From Nitrospirota bacterium (GTDB lineage: Bacteria > Nitrospirota > Nitrospiria > JACRHA01), in NCBI GenBank assembly GCA_016234185.1, contig JACRHA010000035.1, positions 1 to 39,999 on the forward strand: a DNA stretch of 39,999 bases, written 5' to 3'. The notes beneath the pieces are model-generated. The model saw only the letters and a list, made by a program, of their open reading frames with translations. It made no database searches and had not been told where the DNA came from. The position numbers and the translations under genes are program-made. Below, piece by piece: positions 29,969-37,721 of this stretch (positions within the stretch are counted from its first letter, which is position 1; every line of letters starts with the position of its first letter).

Positions 29969-30853
29969 ATGGGAGATATTATAAATAATGACGAGATGCG
30001 GCTCCCCAAATGGTTTAAGGTTAGGATGAAGCATGGTAATGACCTTGCCGATGTCAGGATAATACTCAGGTCTCATCATCTCCATACCGTGTGTGAATCT
30101 GCCGTCTGTCCCAATATCTGGGAGTGCTGGAACAAGAGGACAGCCACATTCATGATCCTGGGGGATATATGCACAAGAAACTGCGGATACTGCGCGGTAA
30201 AAACCGGCAGCCCCGATCCGCCTGAGATTAATGAACCGGAAAGGGTGGCCCTGGCTGCAAAGGAGATGGGCCTTGAATATGCTGTAATCACCTCTGTTGA
30301 CAGGGATGACCTGGATGACGGCGGGGCATCTATATTTGCCATGACTGTGGCGGAGATAAGGAGGGTCTCTCCGGAAACAAAGGTAGAGCTCCTTATTCCT
30401 GACCTGAAGGGGTCTTTTGATGCGCTTAAGGTAGTGGCGGAATCAAGGCCTGATATACTTGGTCATAACCTTGAGACTGTGCCTAGGCTTTACCGGGTGA
30501 TAAAGCCTCAGGCAAGCTATGAGATATCCATTGCTATCATAAAAAAAGCAGGGGTAATGGGTGTAACAACAAAGTCAGGATTGATCCTGGGGATGGGGGA
30601 GGAGATGGATGAGGTGAGAGAGGTCATGGGGCATCTTATTGAGGCCGGCTGCAAGATCCTGACGCTGGGCCAGTATCTAAGGCCGAGCAAGGCGCATCTG
30701 CCTGTTGCAAGGTACTATAATCCCGATGATTTTTTGGTCTTAAAAGAAGAGGGGTGCCTGATGGGTTTTGAGCATGTAGAGGCCGGACCCCTTGTCAGAT
30801 CTTCCTATCATGCCGAGGAACAATATATCCGGATGGGTGGCAAAAATGAATAA
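29969..30853 (+). CDS. lipA: Lipoyl synthase
   Basis: 294 residues. Radical-SAM enzyme that inserts two sulfurs into protein-bound octanoate. The auxiliary-cluster cysteines are in CESAVCPNIWECW and the radical-SAM cluster in CTRNCGYC. SVDRDDLDDGGA and the C-terminal VRSSYHAEE, which supplies the Ser ligand to the auxiliary cluster, are both conserved. Two bases after the E2 gene, whose lipoyl Lys43 is its natural substrate. Confidence 0.97.
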   Translation: MGDIINNDEMRLPKWFKVRMKHGNDLADVRIILRSHHLHTVCESAVCPNIWECWNKRTATFMILGDICTRNCGYCAVKTGSPDPPEINEPERVALAAKEMGLEYAVITSVDRDDLDDGGASIFAMTVAEIRRVSPETKVELLIPDLKGSFDALKVVAESRPDILGHNLETVPRLYRVIKPQASYEISIAIIKKAGVMGVTTKSGLILGMGEEMDEVREVMGHLIEAGCKILTLGQYLRPSKAHLPVARYYNPDDFLVLKEEGCLMGFEHVEAGPLVRSSYHAEEQYIRMGGKNE

Positions 30854-31292
30854 AAAAAGATCGGAGATTCTTCCAAAAAAAGTCATTGAGTTCATAAAAG
30901 GCGGCAGGTGCGCTGTTATGGCAACGGAGGATAAAGATGGAAGGCCCTTTACTGCCATCATGAGCTGGCTTGTAGCGAAGGATGAGAAGACCATCTACCT
31001 TGCCGTAATGAAGGGGAGTCAGGCCCTTGCCAATATAGTGGAGAGGAAGGCAATATCCCTGGAAGTCCTTGGAGACAACATCATTTACTGTGTAAGGGGG
31101 AATGGAAGGGTCGTAGGTGGGGAGATGAAGTCAACCCCTATGCCTTCTGCAAAGGTGGAGATGAAGGTATCGGAGGTAAGGGATCATTCAGCCCCTGGTG
31201 TTCTCTTTAAAGGACCTTCCTATTCCTTTGCTAAGGGGAAGGAGCATAGGGCAGACGTAGAAAAGGCAATCTTTGAAGAATTGTATAAATAG
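30846..31292 (+). CDS. FMN-binding split-barrel protein (PNPOx-like)
   Basis: 148 residues from the ATG at 30846, inside the last bases of lipA (overlap of eight bases); the ORF track's longer version runs through lipA. ILPKKVIEFIKGGRCAVMATEDKDGRPFTAIMSWLVAKDEKTIYLAV is the pyridoxamine 5'-phosphate oxidase-like split barrel that binds FMN. Residues for PNP oxidation cannot be recognised, so it is better called a general flavin-binding protein. Third gene of the E2-lipA operon. Confidence 0.82.
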   Translation: MNKKRSEILPKKVIEFIKGGRCAVMATEDKDGRPFTAIMSWLVAKDEKTIYLAVMKGSQALANIVERKAISLEVLGDNIIYCVRGNGRVVGGEMKSTPMPSAKVEMKVSEVRDHSAPGVLFKGPSYSFAKGKEHRADVEKAIFEELYK

Positions 31293-31320
31293 ATACGACG
31301 GTTTTTTTGTGGGTGCCTAC

Positions 31321-31486
31321 TCAGCGAGCAAAACGAGCGTTGAGGGGGAGGCGACGATCATCTGTGGGGGCCCGTGCGGTGCAGTTGCTCCTCCGATGCC
31401 CCCACACCCCGCGCTTGCACCGGCAAAGCCGGATGCTCGCTTCGGCTTTGCCGGTCGAAGGGGACGGTCGCTCACCTGCAGAAGGT
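31321..31486 (+). repeat. Dispersed intergenic palindromic element, copy 2 (expanded)
   Basis: Opens CAGCGAGCAAAACGAGCGTTG with GAGGGGGAGG and closes GGGGACGGTCGCTC like the other copies. The centre is longer, with CCGGCAAAGCCGG ... CGGCTTTGCCGG and GGGGGC/GCCCCC pairing. It accounts for the first half of the 31293-31578 spacer and for several spurious ORFs there. Confidence 0.7.
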
Positions 31487-31493
31487 AGTTCAC

Positions 31494-31566
31494 AGCGAGC
31501 GGATGCGAGCGTTGAGGGGGAGGCTCCAAAGGCTTTGCCTTTGGAGGGGGCGACGCAAGCCCCTTT
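31494..31566 (+). repeat. Dispersed intergenic palindromic element, copy 3
   Basis: CAGCGAGCGGATGCGAGCG, GAGGGGGAGG, hairpin CTCCAAAGGC-ttt-GCCTTTGGAG (10-bp perfect stem), then GGGGGCGACGCAAGCCCCT. It ends just before the trpS Shine-Dalgarno. Confidence 0.82.
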
Positions 31567-31578
31567 AGAAAGGTTAAT

Positions 31579-32556
31579 ATGATGGCAAGGGTATTCTCCG
31601 GGATGAGGCCTACGGGCAGGCTGCATATAGGGCATCTGTTAGGCGCCCTTGAGAAGTGGGTTGAGCTTCAAAGGGAACATGAGTGCTTCTTCTCCATTGT
31701 AGACTGGCATGCCCTTACAACAGGCTATAAAGATACATCTGAGATGAAGAAGAATATCTCTGAGATGGCGATTGACTGGCTTTCTGTTGGGATTGATTTT
31801 GAGAAGAGCACAGTCTTTCTGCAGTCACAGGTGAAGGAACATGCAGAACTCCATCTGCTCCTGTCAATGATAATCCCCATGGCCTGGCTTGAGAGGAACC
31901 CCACACTCAAATCGATGCTCCAGGATATGCATATTACTACTGTAAATTACGGTCTCATGGGATATCCTGTGCTCCAGACTGCCGATATATTGATGTATAA
32001 GGGAGAGAAGGTTCCTGTTGGCGAGGATCAGGTGCCTCACCTCGAGATGTCGAGGGAGATAGTAAGGTCATTTAACAGGATGTATAAGCCTGTCTTCCCT
32101 GAACCGGAGGCGATCCTGACCCAGACACCCAGGCTCCTCGGTATAGACGGGAAGAAGATGAGCAAGAGCCTTGATAACTGCATCTATATATCTGATGATC
32201 AGGACATTATAAAGAAGAAGGTCCAGATGCTTGTAACAGACCCGCAGAAGATCAGGAAGAATGACCCCGGCAGACCTGAGATCTGCTCGGTCTTTGAATA
32301 TCATAAGATCTTCAACCTAGGCGAGACAGATCAGATTGCCGCTGACTGCAGGGCAGGCAGGTTAGGATGTGTCGCCGACAAAAACCATCTGGCGGAGATA
32401 ATAGACAGGCGCCTTAAGCCTTACAGGGAGAAGAGAAAGGAGTACGCCGAAAAGACCGGGCTTATCCAGGATATGCTTAATGAGGGCTCAAGAAGGGCCC
32501 AGAAGATTGCTGCCAAGACTATGAGTGATGTGAGGGATGCTATGGGGTTGTTTTAG
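31579..32556 (+). CDS. trpS: Tryptophanyl-tRNA synthetase
   Basis: 325 residues, the usual bacterial length. Class I motifs: LHIGH (15-19) and KMSKS (193-197). SGMRPTGRLHIGHLLGAL and VGEDQVPHLEMSREIV are conserved in TrpS. Charges tRNA-Trp with tryptophan using ATP. AAAGG lies five bases before the first of two consecutive ATGs. Its 3' end overlaps that of the convergent JAMM gene by four bases. Confidence 0.97.
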   Translation: MMARVFSGMRPTGRLHIGHLLGALEKWVELQREHECFFSIVDWHALTTGYKDTSEMKKNISEMAIDWLSVGIDFEKSTVFLQSQVKEHAELHLLLSMIIPMAWLERNPTLKSMLQDMHITTVNYGLMGYPVLQTADILMYKGEKVPVGEDQVPHLEMSREIVRSFNRMYKPVFPEPEAILTQTPRLLGIDGKKMSKSLDNCIYISDDQDIIKKKVQMLVTDPQKIRKNDPGRPEICSVFEYHKIFNLGETDQIAADCRAGRLGCVADKNHLAEIIDRRLKPYREKRKEYAEKTGLIQDMLNEGSRRAQKIAAKTMSDVRDAMGLF

Positions 32557-32951
32557 ACTATTGTAATCCCTACCTCTTCTGCCTTCCCGTCAATGATCCT
32601 ATGTGCCCTTATGTCAGGCCGCATAGGCTCGGCTAAGGATAAGATTATATAATATGCATCAGGATAATAGGCGAGCTTAATATCGGTGATGGACGGCTCC
32701 GCATCTGTTTTGGGGTGGGAGTGATAGATGGCTATCATTTCAATTCCCTTCTTCCTCATGTCTTTGAGCGCAACGAACTGCTCCTTCGGTTCCATCAGAT
32801 AGGAGAACGGACTCTGATCAATATTTGTCATCCTGTAGGTGTTGCTTGCTATGCCGCTGTTTCCGGCGAGAAGTCCGCAGCACTCCGTTGGATATGCCTG
32901 TCTAGCATGCGATATCATCTCCTCTATGTTCTTTTTAGGTATCTTTAGCAT
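32553..32951 (-). CDS. JAMM (Mov34/MPN) metalloprotease
   Basis: 132 residues from ATG 32951. The track's 21-residue extension (MRGRLHPALPVEGATQAP) is translated repeat element and rejected. Zinc site complete: Glu23 in YPTECCGLLAG; His77, His79, Asp90 in HSHPKTDAEPSITD. Prokaryotic members cleave C-terminal extensions from ubiquitin-like or sulfur-carrier proteins (e.g. CysO/ThiS-like with Mec+). No carrier protein gene is adjacent. A cytosolic peptidase is the safe call. Confidence 0.9.
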   Translation of the reverse strand: MLKIPKKNIEEMISHARQAYPTECCGLLAGNSGIASNTYRMTNIDQSPFSYLMEPKEQFVALKDMRKKGIEMIAIYHSHPKTDAEPSITDIKLAYYPDAYYIILSLAEPMRPDIRAHRIIDGKAEEVGITIV

Positions 32952-32956
32952 TTTAT

Positions 32957-33033
32957 TTGTAGGGGCTTGCGTCGCCCCCTCCACCGGCAAAGCCGGATGG
33001 AGCCTCCCCCTCATGCTCGCTATGCTCGCTGGT
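32957..33033 (-). repeat. Dispersed intergenic palindromic element, copy 4
   Basis: Minus-strand CCAGCGAGCATAGCGAGCATG, GAGGGGGAGG, hairpin CTCCAtCCGGC-ttt-GCCGGtGGAG, then GGGGGCGACGCAAGCCCCT, the last part identical to copy 3. It ends just before the JAMM gene start, in the same relation to the gene as copies 1 and 3. Confidence 0.82.
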
Positions 33034-33071
33034 TAATACCTGTGGGCTTACCCGTAGGTATTACCCCTAAT

Positions 33072-34286
33072 TTATATGTGAAGCACCTCAGGCATCTCCC
33101 TGCCTTCCTTAAACCGGTTTCCACTTAAAGGGGTAAGATCAACGGTAAGGTACCGGCCGTCTATAATGAGCTCTGCCAGGGCAAGGCCGGCAGCATAAGA
33201 CTGCATCACACCCCTGCCGCTGAAAGAGTGTGCCTCGTAGACATTGTCCAACCCTGACACCCTTCCTATAATAGCTGATTTATCCTTTGAAACCTCATAA
33301 AGGCCCGCCCATCCGCGGATATGTCTTAACCGCTCAAGCCTGCTTATCCTGTTGTAGAGCCTCGGCCATATCTCTTTTAAGAAGAAGTCATATCCGTCGT
33401 ACTTAAAATTGTATCCAGGAGGCTCATTGGGAATCGAATAGCCGGCCAGGATATTACCTGCCTCAGGATGGAAATATAGGCCGGACGTATCTACGATCAT
33501 CCCGCATCCAGACAGATCAACGTCCGGACTGTGTGTAACAGAGACCTGTCTTCTGAGAGGATGTGAAGGCAGGTCCGAACCATACATCCTTGCAATCTCA
33601 GGCGCCCAGGCGCCGCCTGTGTTGATAAGGATATTGCATCCATACATCTCATTGGTATAGTGCCCATAGGGCCTTCCTGACTTGAGAATTTCTTCCAGGA
33701 TATTTTCGTCCGGCTCCGCCAGTCTTGCGCACTCGACGCCAATGACCCTCTTATCCATCAGGATAATCCTCTTTACAAGCATCCTGTCGAGAAACTCAAC
33801 ACCCCTTTCTGCCGCTATCTTCCTGTAGTAATTTCTCAGGAGGTTCGGGTTTATCAGTCCATCCATGGGTGAGAATGTGGCGCCGGCTATATCCGATATA
33901 TTATCGATCTCAGGGATCCTCTTGGTTATGTCTGCTGGAGACAGGTCCTCGATATTTAAACCGAACCTGTTCTGAAAGGCTATCATTGTCTCTGCCTTCC
34001 TCCATGTATCAGAACCATGAAGCCAGAGGTACCCGTCCTGCCTGAACCCCACATCTTCTGCAATCTTTTCAAAGAATTTAATCGAATGAAGGGACAGGTT
34101 GATATTTACCTCATCCCACCATGTGGCCCTGACCCCCCCTGCATTATTCTCAGAGGAACTATAGATGCCGGAGAGGTCCGGGTCTAATATTGCGATCTTC
34201 CCGCCCTTTTTGTCAGCGAGGGACATGGCTATACTGCTGCCTATTATTCCTCCACCTATTAAAAGTATATCGTATCGGCCCTTCAT
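33072..34286 (-). CDS. FAD-dependent oxidoreductase of the DAO/DadA family
   Basis: 404 residues. N-terminal dinucleotide-binding motif YDILLIGGGIIGSSIAMSLA, a second FAD contact in NNAGGVRATWWD, and C-terminal HIRGWAGLYEVSKDKSAIIG ... EAHSFSGRGVMQSYAAGLALAELI, all typical of D-amino-acid/glycine/sarcosine-oxidase-like proteins. No signal peptide or TM segment. The substrate (amino acid or sarcosine-like amine) cannot be told. Last gene of the ubiB-HEAT-coiled-coil operon, five bases after the previous gene. Confidence 0.88.
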   Translation of the reverse strand: MKGRYDILLIGGGIIGSSIAMSLADKKGGKIAILDPDLSGIYSSSENNAGGVRATWWDEVNINLSLHSIKFFEKIAEDVGFRQDGYLWLHGSDTWRKAETMIAFQNRFGLNIEDLSPADITKRIPEIDNISDIAGATFSPMDGLINPNLLRNYYRKIAAERGVEFLDRMLVKRIILMDKRVIGVECARLAEPDENILEEILKSGRPYGHYTNEMYGCNILINTGGAWAPEIARMYGSDLPSHPLRRQVSVTHSPDVDLSGCGMIVDTSGLYFHPEAGNILAGYSIPNEPPGYNFKYDGYDFFLKEIWPRLYNRISRLERLRHIRGWAGLYEVSKDKSAIIGRVSGLDNVYEAHSFSGRGVMQSYAAGLALAELIIDGRYLTVDLTPLSGNRFKEGREMPEVLHI

Positions 34287-34291
34287 AAGGG

Positions 34292-34732
34292 CTACCTTTC
34301 TATGATCCGGTCAAGATCCTTTTTTGCCCCGTCAAGCCTCTTCATTGCCTCAGGATCAAGCCTCTTTAAATCGCTCTCCGCATATGCGAGTTCCTGGGTA
34401 ATGGGCCTAAGCGCAGGGACAAGGCTTTCTCCTGAGAGTCCGATTGCCCTCTCGATAAGCTCCCTGGCCTTTTCAATCTCTTTTCCGGCAGTGCCGAAAT
34501 TTTTCTCGGAGATCTCATTCTTTCCGGCTATAATCCTCTCCCTTGCATCTACAAGGTGCATCCTTACCCTGACATCTGCAAGCTCCTTTTCCAGGCTCGT
34601 GGTCTTTGATAGCACCTCTGTCTTAAGGCCTGTGATATCCTTCCTTATTTCAAGCAGTTTGTGTGATCCAAGGTAATATCCGGTGATGAATACGAACCCT
34701 ACAATAATGGTCAGGACTATCAGTTTTATCAT
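34292..34732 (-). CDS. Membrane-anchored coiled-coil protein, hypothetical
   Basis: 146 residues. One N-terminal TM helix (LIVLTIIVGFVFITGYYLG), then almost continuous charged helix with heptad-like pattern (ITGLKTEVLSKTTSLEKELADV, AESDLKRLDPEAMKRLDGAKKDLDRIIE). Family not recognised. Five-base gaps on both sides place it in the operon with the HEAT-repeat lipoprotein and UbiB-like kinase; together they could form a membrane assembly. Confidence 0.7.
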   Translation of the reverse strand: MIKLIVLTIIVGFVFITGYYLGSHKLLEIRKDITGLKTEVLSKTTSLEKELADVRVRMHLVDARERIIAGKNEISEKNFGTAGKEIEKARELIERAIGLSGESLVPALRPITQELAYAESDLKRLDPEAMKRLDGAKKDLDRIIER

Positions 34733-34737
34733 TGTCT

Positions 34738-35937
34738 TTATATCTCCCCGCTATCTTCAAGTTGAATACCCCTCATAATTCTGATGAGGTTTCCTGCCGC
34801 ATAGTTCCTTACAGTTGCGTCATTATCCTTCAATGCCGACTTTAAGGCAGCAACCGCCTCATCACCACCTGTTTTACCGAGCCCCCTTACTGCCCCTACC
34901 CTGACCCGGGCGCTATTGTCTCTTAGGGCCTCTTTCAATATTGGTATATAATCCTTATTTTTAAGTTCACCTAGTAAGCCTACAACCTCATGCCTTACTG
35001 AATAGTCAGGGTTTTTCAATCCCTCTCTGAATATCGCATCGCTGACATCAGCTCCCAATCTCTTTAATGCCGCTGTAACCTTGATCCTGACGGATACGTC
35101 TTTGTCGTCAAGCAGGGTAGAGAGGGCCTTGATTGCGCCTTTGTCTCCGATCCTGCCCAAGGCAGAGATAGCGGCCTCCCTTCCGGATGGATCAGGGTCC
35201 TTCAATGACCGGATGAGAAGAGGTACGGCCTTCTGGTCTCCAATCTCCCCAAGCGAAAGGGCGGCATAGGTCCTCACGAGGGGATCGGCATCCTTCATAA
35301 GGGCACCGATTGTTGGGATAAAAGAACGATTCTTTGCCTTGCCGGCAGAGGCTATAGCCGCAACCCTGACGGAACTATCCTTGTCAGACATGGCATTTTT
35401 AAGCAGGCCCAGCGAGGCCTTGTCTCCATGTGATCCAAGAAATCCAGCTGAAAATAATCTGACCATCATATCCGGATCATTTAACCCTTTTTTCAGAACA
35501 GGAAGGTAGCTCTCATTGCCGGATCGGCCTATCACCTCAATCACCTTTATCCGAACCATAGGATCCTTATCAGCAAGGGCGCTGACAAGGTATTGGGGCG
35601 CATCTTCCCCGCCGAGATTTCCCAGCGCCTCAACTGCAAACAGCCTCACAAATGCCGCATCGTCCTTGAGGAATGGGGCTATGTCCTTTGCCGCACCCTG
35701 CTCCTTAATTTCGCCGTAAGCCCTGATGGCAGACGACCTGACGAAGACATCGGGGTTCTTTAATCCCTCCTTTAATATCCGGTTAGATATCTCCTCGGGG
35801 CCGGCGCTGTCTTTTATCGGGAGCTGGGCCTTTGTATCCTTCTTTGCAGTACAAGAGGTAAAGATGAGGTATGCCCCTGCGGCCAGGATCTGGATGGCCA
35901 TTATTATAAAGAAATATTTTTTTATCTGTAAACGCAT
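34738..35937 (-). CDS. HEAT-repeat (PBS-lyase type) exported protein
   Basis: 399 residues. N-terminal hydrophobic segment ending LIFTSC, a possible lipobox with Cys29, then a short polar linker and ten consecutive repeats of exactly 31 residues (61-370) plus a partial eleventh. Each has the form D-x-D-x-x-VR-x-x-A-x-x-x-LG ... AL-K, the HEAT_2/PBS-lyase pattern. Such alpha-solenoids are protein-binding scaffolds. Likely periplasmic and lipid-anchored. It follows the UbiB-like gene by four bases. Partner unknown. Confidence 0.88.
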   Translation of the reverse strand: MRLQIKKYFFIIMAIQILAAGAYLIFTSCTAKKDTKAQLPIKDSAGPEEISNRILKEGLKNPDVFVRSSAIRAYGEIKEQGAAKDIAPFLKDDAAFVRLFAVEALGNLGGEDAPQYLVSALADKDPMVRIKVIEVIGRSGNESYLPVLKKGLNDPDMMVRLFSAGFLGSHGDKASLGLLKNAMSDKDSSVRVAAIASAGKAKNRSFIPTIGALMKDADPLVRTYAALSLGEIGDQKAVPLLIRSLKDPDPSGREAAISALGRIGDKGAIKALSTLLDDKDVSVRIKVTAALKRLGADVSDAIFREGLKNPDYSVRHEVVGLLGELKNKDYIPILKEALRDNSARVRVGAVRGLGKTGGDEAVAALKSALKDNDATVRNYAAGNLIRIMRGIQLEDSGEI

Positions 35938-35941
35938 GATC

Positions 35942-37573
35942 TTAAGTCCCCCTTATATCCCTTATGAATGACCATAAAAGCAGGATGGTAAATATTATAG
36001 CAGTTGTCCCGACCAGGATTCCCGCTATTGCCTCCCCATGTCTGTCCAGATAACTATAGGCGAATATAAGAGATACGATAAAGGCAATAATTAATGTCTT
36101 ATATCCCAGCTTGTATATCTTTATCAATACCCCTGTAACATCTTCAGAGGACATTATCGTCTTAAATTCTCCCCTGCTCGCAGTAAAAACAAGGTCCTCA
36201 AGTTCCCTGGAGATTGGGAAGAGACGCCTTGCAAACTCCCGGCCCTTACTGAAGATCCCTGCAATGATCCCCTCCTCATCGGCTATAAATCTCCTGGCAA
36301 ATGGTTTTGCAAGTTCAATTATATTGAGATCGGGATCAAGTTTTGAATTGAGTCCATTTAGCATGCCTACTGTCCTGCCAAACAGGATAAAATTATTGGG
36401 AAGCTGAATATATGGATAGACCCTGAAGATATAATCAAGATCTTCATTAATGTCATCAATGGTAATATCCTTGAACTGCTTCGGTGTTATCTCTCTGTAT
36501 TTCTCCATCAGAAACCCTATTACCCTCTCCACCTCGCCCCTCTTTCCCTCCCTGGCTATGAATCCCAGGTCTATAAGTCCGCCGGCAACCCCCCCTTCAT
36601 CTCTATCTATGATGGCAATGATGGTCTTCTTAATCCCCTTGTGCATCTGGGGCGTGATCCTTTGCATGAGGCCGAAGTCGACAAATACGAGCCTTGGTCC
36701 TTTCTGGACAAAAAGGTTTCCCGGGTGGGGATCACCATGGAAGAAATTATGCTGTAATATCTGTTTCATATATGATTCAACCACAAGTCTTGCCAGCTCC
36801 TTGAGGTCAATCCCCATGGCCTTTATCTGGTCATAGTCGTTGATCTTTGTTCCTTCTACAAATTCCAGTGTGAGTAGGCGGGGTGTTGTGTGTTCCCAGA
36901 TCACTTTTGGGACAATGATACGCTTGTCATCGGCAAAATTTGTATGGAACAGCTCGGCGTTGCGTCCCTCCTGTATATAGTCGAGTTCCCCATGCAGGAC
37001 ACGTGAAAACTCATCATATAGTCTATCAAGTCTGATATTTTTCAGCTGGCTGGAAAGCAGCTTGGAAGCAAGCCTTGCTGCCTTAAGGTCGGCCTCAACT
37101 ATCTTTTCGATGCCTGGATACTGGATCTTGACCGCAACCCTTCGCCCATCCTTGAGATATGCCTCGTGAACCTGGCCAAGCGATGCCGATGCTATAGGTT
37201 TTTCAGAAAACCCGGCAAATACCTTTTCTGGATCAGCCCCGGCCTCCTTAATGAACCTTTCCCTTATCAAAGAGAATTCGCAGGGCGGGACTTGGTCCTG
37301 AAGCTTTGACAGTTCTTCCGTATATTCCTCCGGAAGGATATCAACCCTGGCAGACATAAACTGGCCAAGCTTTATCAGGACACCCTTCAATTCTATTGAT
37401 CTGTTATATAGCTTCTTTGCCATCTTTCTGTGGAGCGAGGATCGCTTTTTCCTGAGCGTTTCTTCGCTGATAAAGAGACCAAAGACAGAAATGAATTTAT
37501 ACCTTAGCGCGATCTCGAGGGCAAGCAATAGAATTTTTATTATTCGACGCCTTAAGGACAGGTTTGAAGCCAA
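35942..37573 (-). CDS. UbiB/ABC1/AarF-family atypical kinase
   Basis: About 543 residues if started at the TTG at 37573, which has GGAGG four bases upstream; the ORF track's ATG at 37606 has no RBS and lies before the likely transcript start. Family motifs complete: KLGQFMSAR (KxGQ), Ala-rich loop SASLGQVHEA, invariant Lys in VAVKIQYPG, catalytic loop FFHGDPHPGNLF, metal site VDFGLM. Two TM helices at the C-terminus (LIIAFIVSLIFAYSYL; IAGILVGTTAIIFTILLLW). UbiB-type proteins are ATPases supporting quinone synthesis and lipid handling at the inner membrane. First gene of a four-gene operon without quinone genes. Confidence 0.9.
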   Translation of the reverse strand: MASNLSLRRRIIKILLLALEIALRYKFISVFGLFISEETLRKKRSSLHRKMAKKLYNRSIELKGVLIKLGQFMSARVDILPEEYTEELSKLQDQVPPCEFSLIRERFIKEAGADPEKVFAGFSEKPIASASLGQVHEAYLKDGRRVAVKIQYPGIEKIVEADLKAARLASKLLSSQLKNIRLDRLYDEFSRVLHGELDYIQEGRNAELFHTNFADDKRIIVPKVIWEHTTPRLLTLEFVEGTKINDYDQIKAMGIDLKELARLVVESYMKQILQHNFFHGDPHPGNLFVQKGPRLVFVDFGLMQRITPQMHKGIKKTIIAIIDRDEGGVAGGLIDLGFIAREGKRGEVERVIGFLMEKYREITPKQFKDITIDDINEDLDYIFRVYPYIQLPNNFILFGRTVGMLNGLNSKLDPDLNIIELAKPFARRFIADEEGIIAGIFSKGREFARRLFPISRELEDLVFTASRGEFKTIMSSEDVTGVLIKIYKLGYKTLIIAFIVSLIFAYSYLDRHGEAIAGILVGTTAIIFTILLLWSFIRDIRGT

Positions 37574-37596
37574 AATACCTCCACTCGATTTATTAC

Positions 37597-37624
37597 ATCT
37601 TACCATCCTTATCTACTTTGTCAA
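37597..37624 (-). promoter_or_regulatory. Candidate promoter of the ubiB-like operon
   Basis: Minus-strand TTGACA (37624-37619), 16-nt spacer, TAAGAT (37602-37597), giving a transcript start near 37590 and a short leader to the TTG at 37573. Confidence 0.5.
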
Positions 37625-37721
37625 GGGGAGCGGCATGGGGCCTGATTTTTATTGACAATAAGGCTGGAATATGAGAGATTTAAGCAAGTTCGGGATATAG
37701 TCTCACTGGCATAAATTAGAT

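Noticed and set aside
31273-31635. Several overlapping ORFs of 64-104 aa
   Set aside because: All are translations of repeat copies 2 and 3 in different frames.
32952-33014. N-terminal extension of the JAMM protease
   Set aside because: Encoded by repeat copy 4; the JAMM domain starts normally at MLKIPKKNI.
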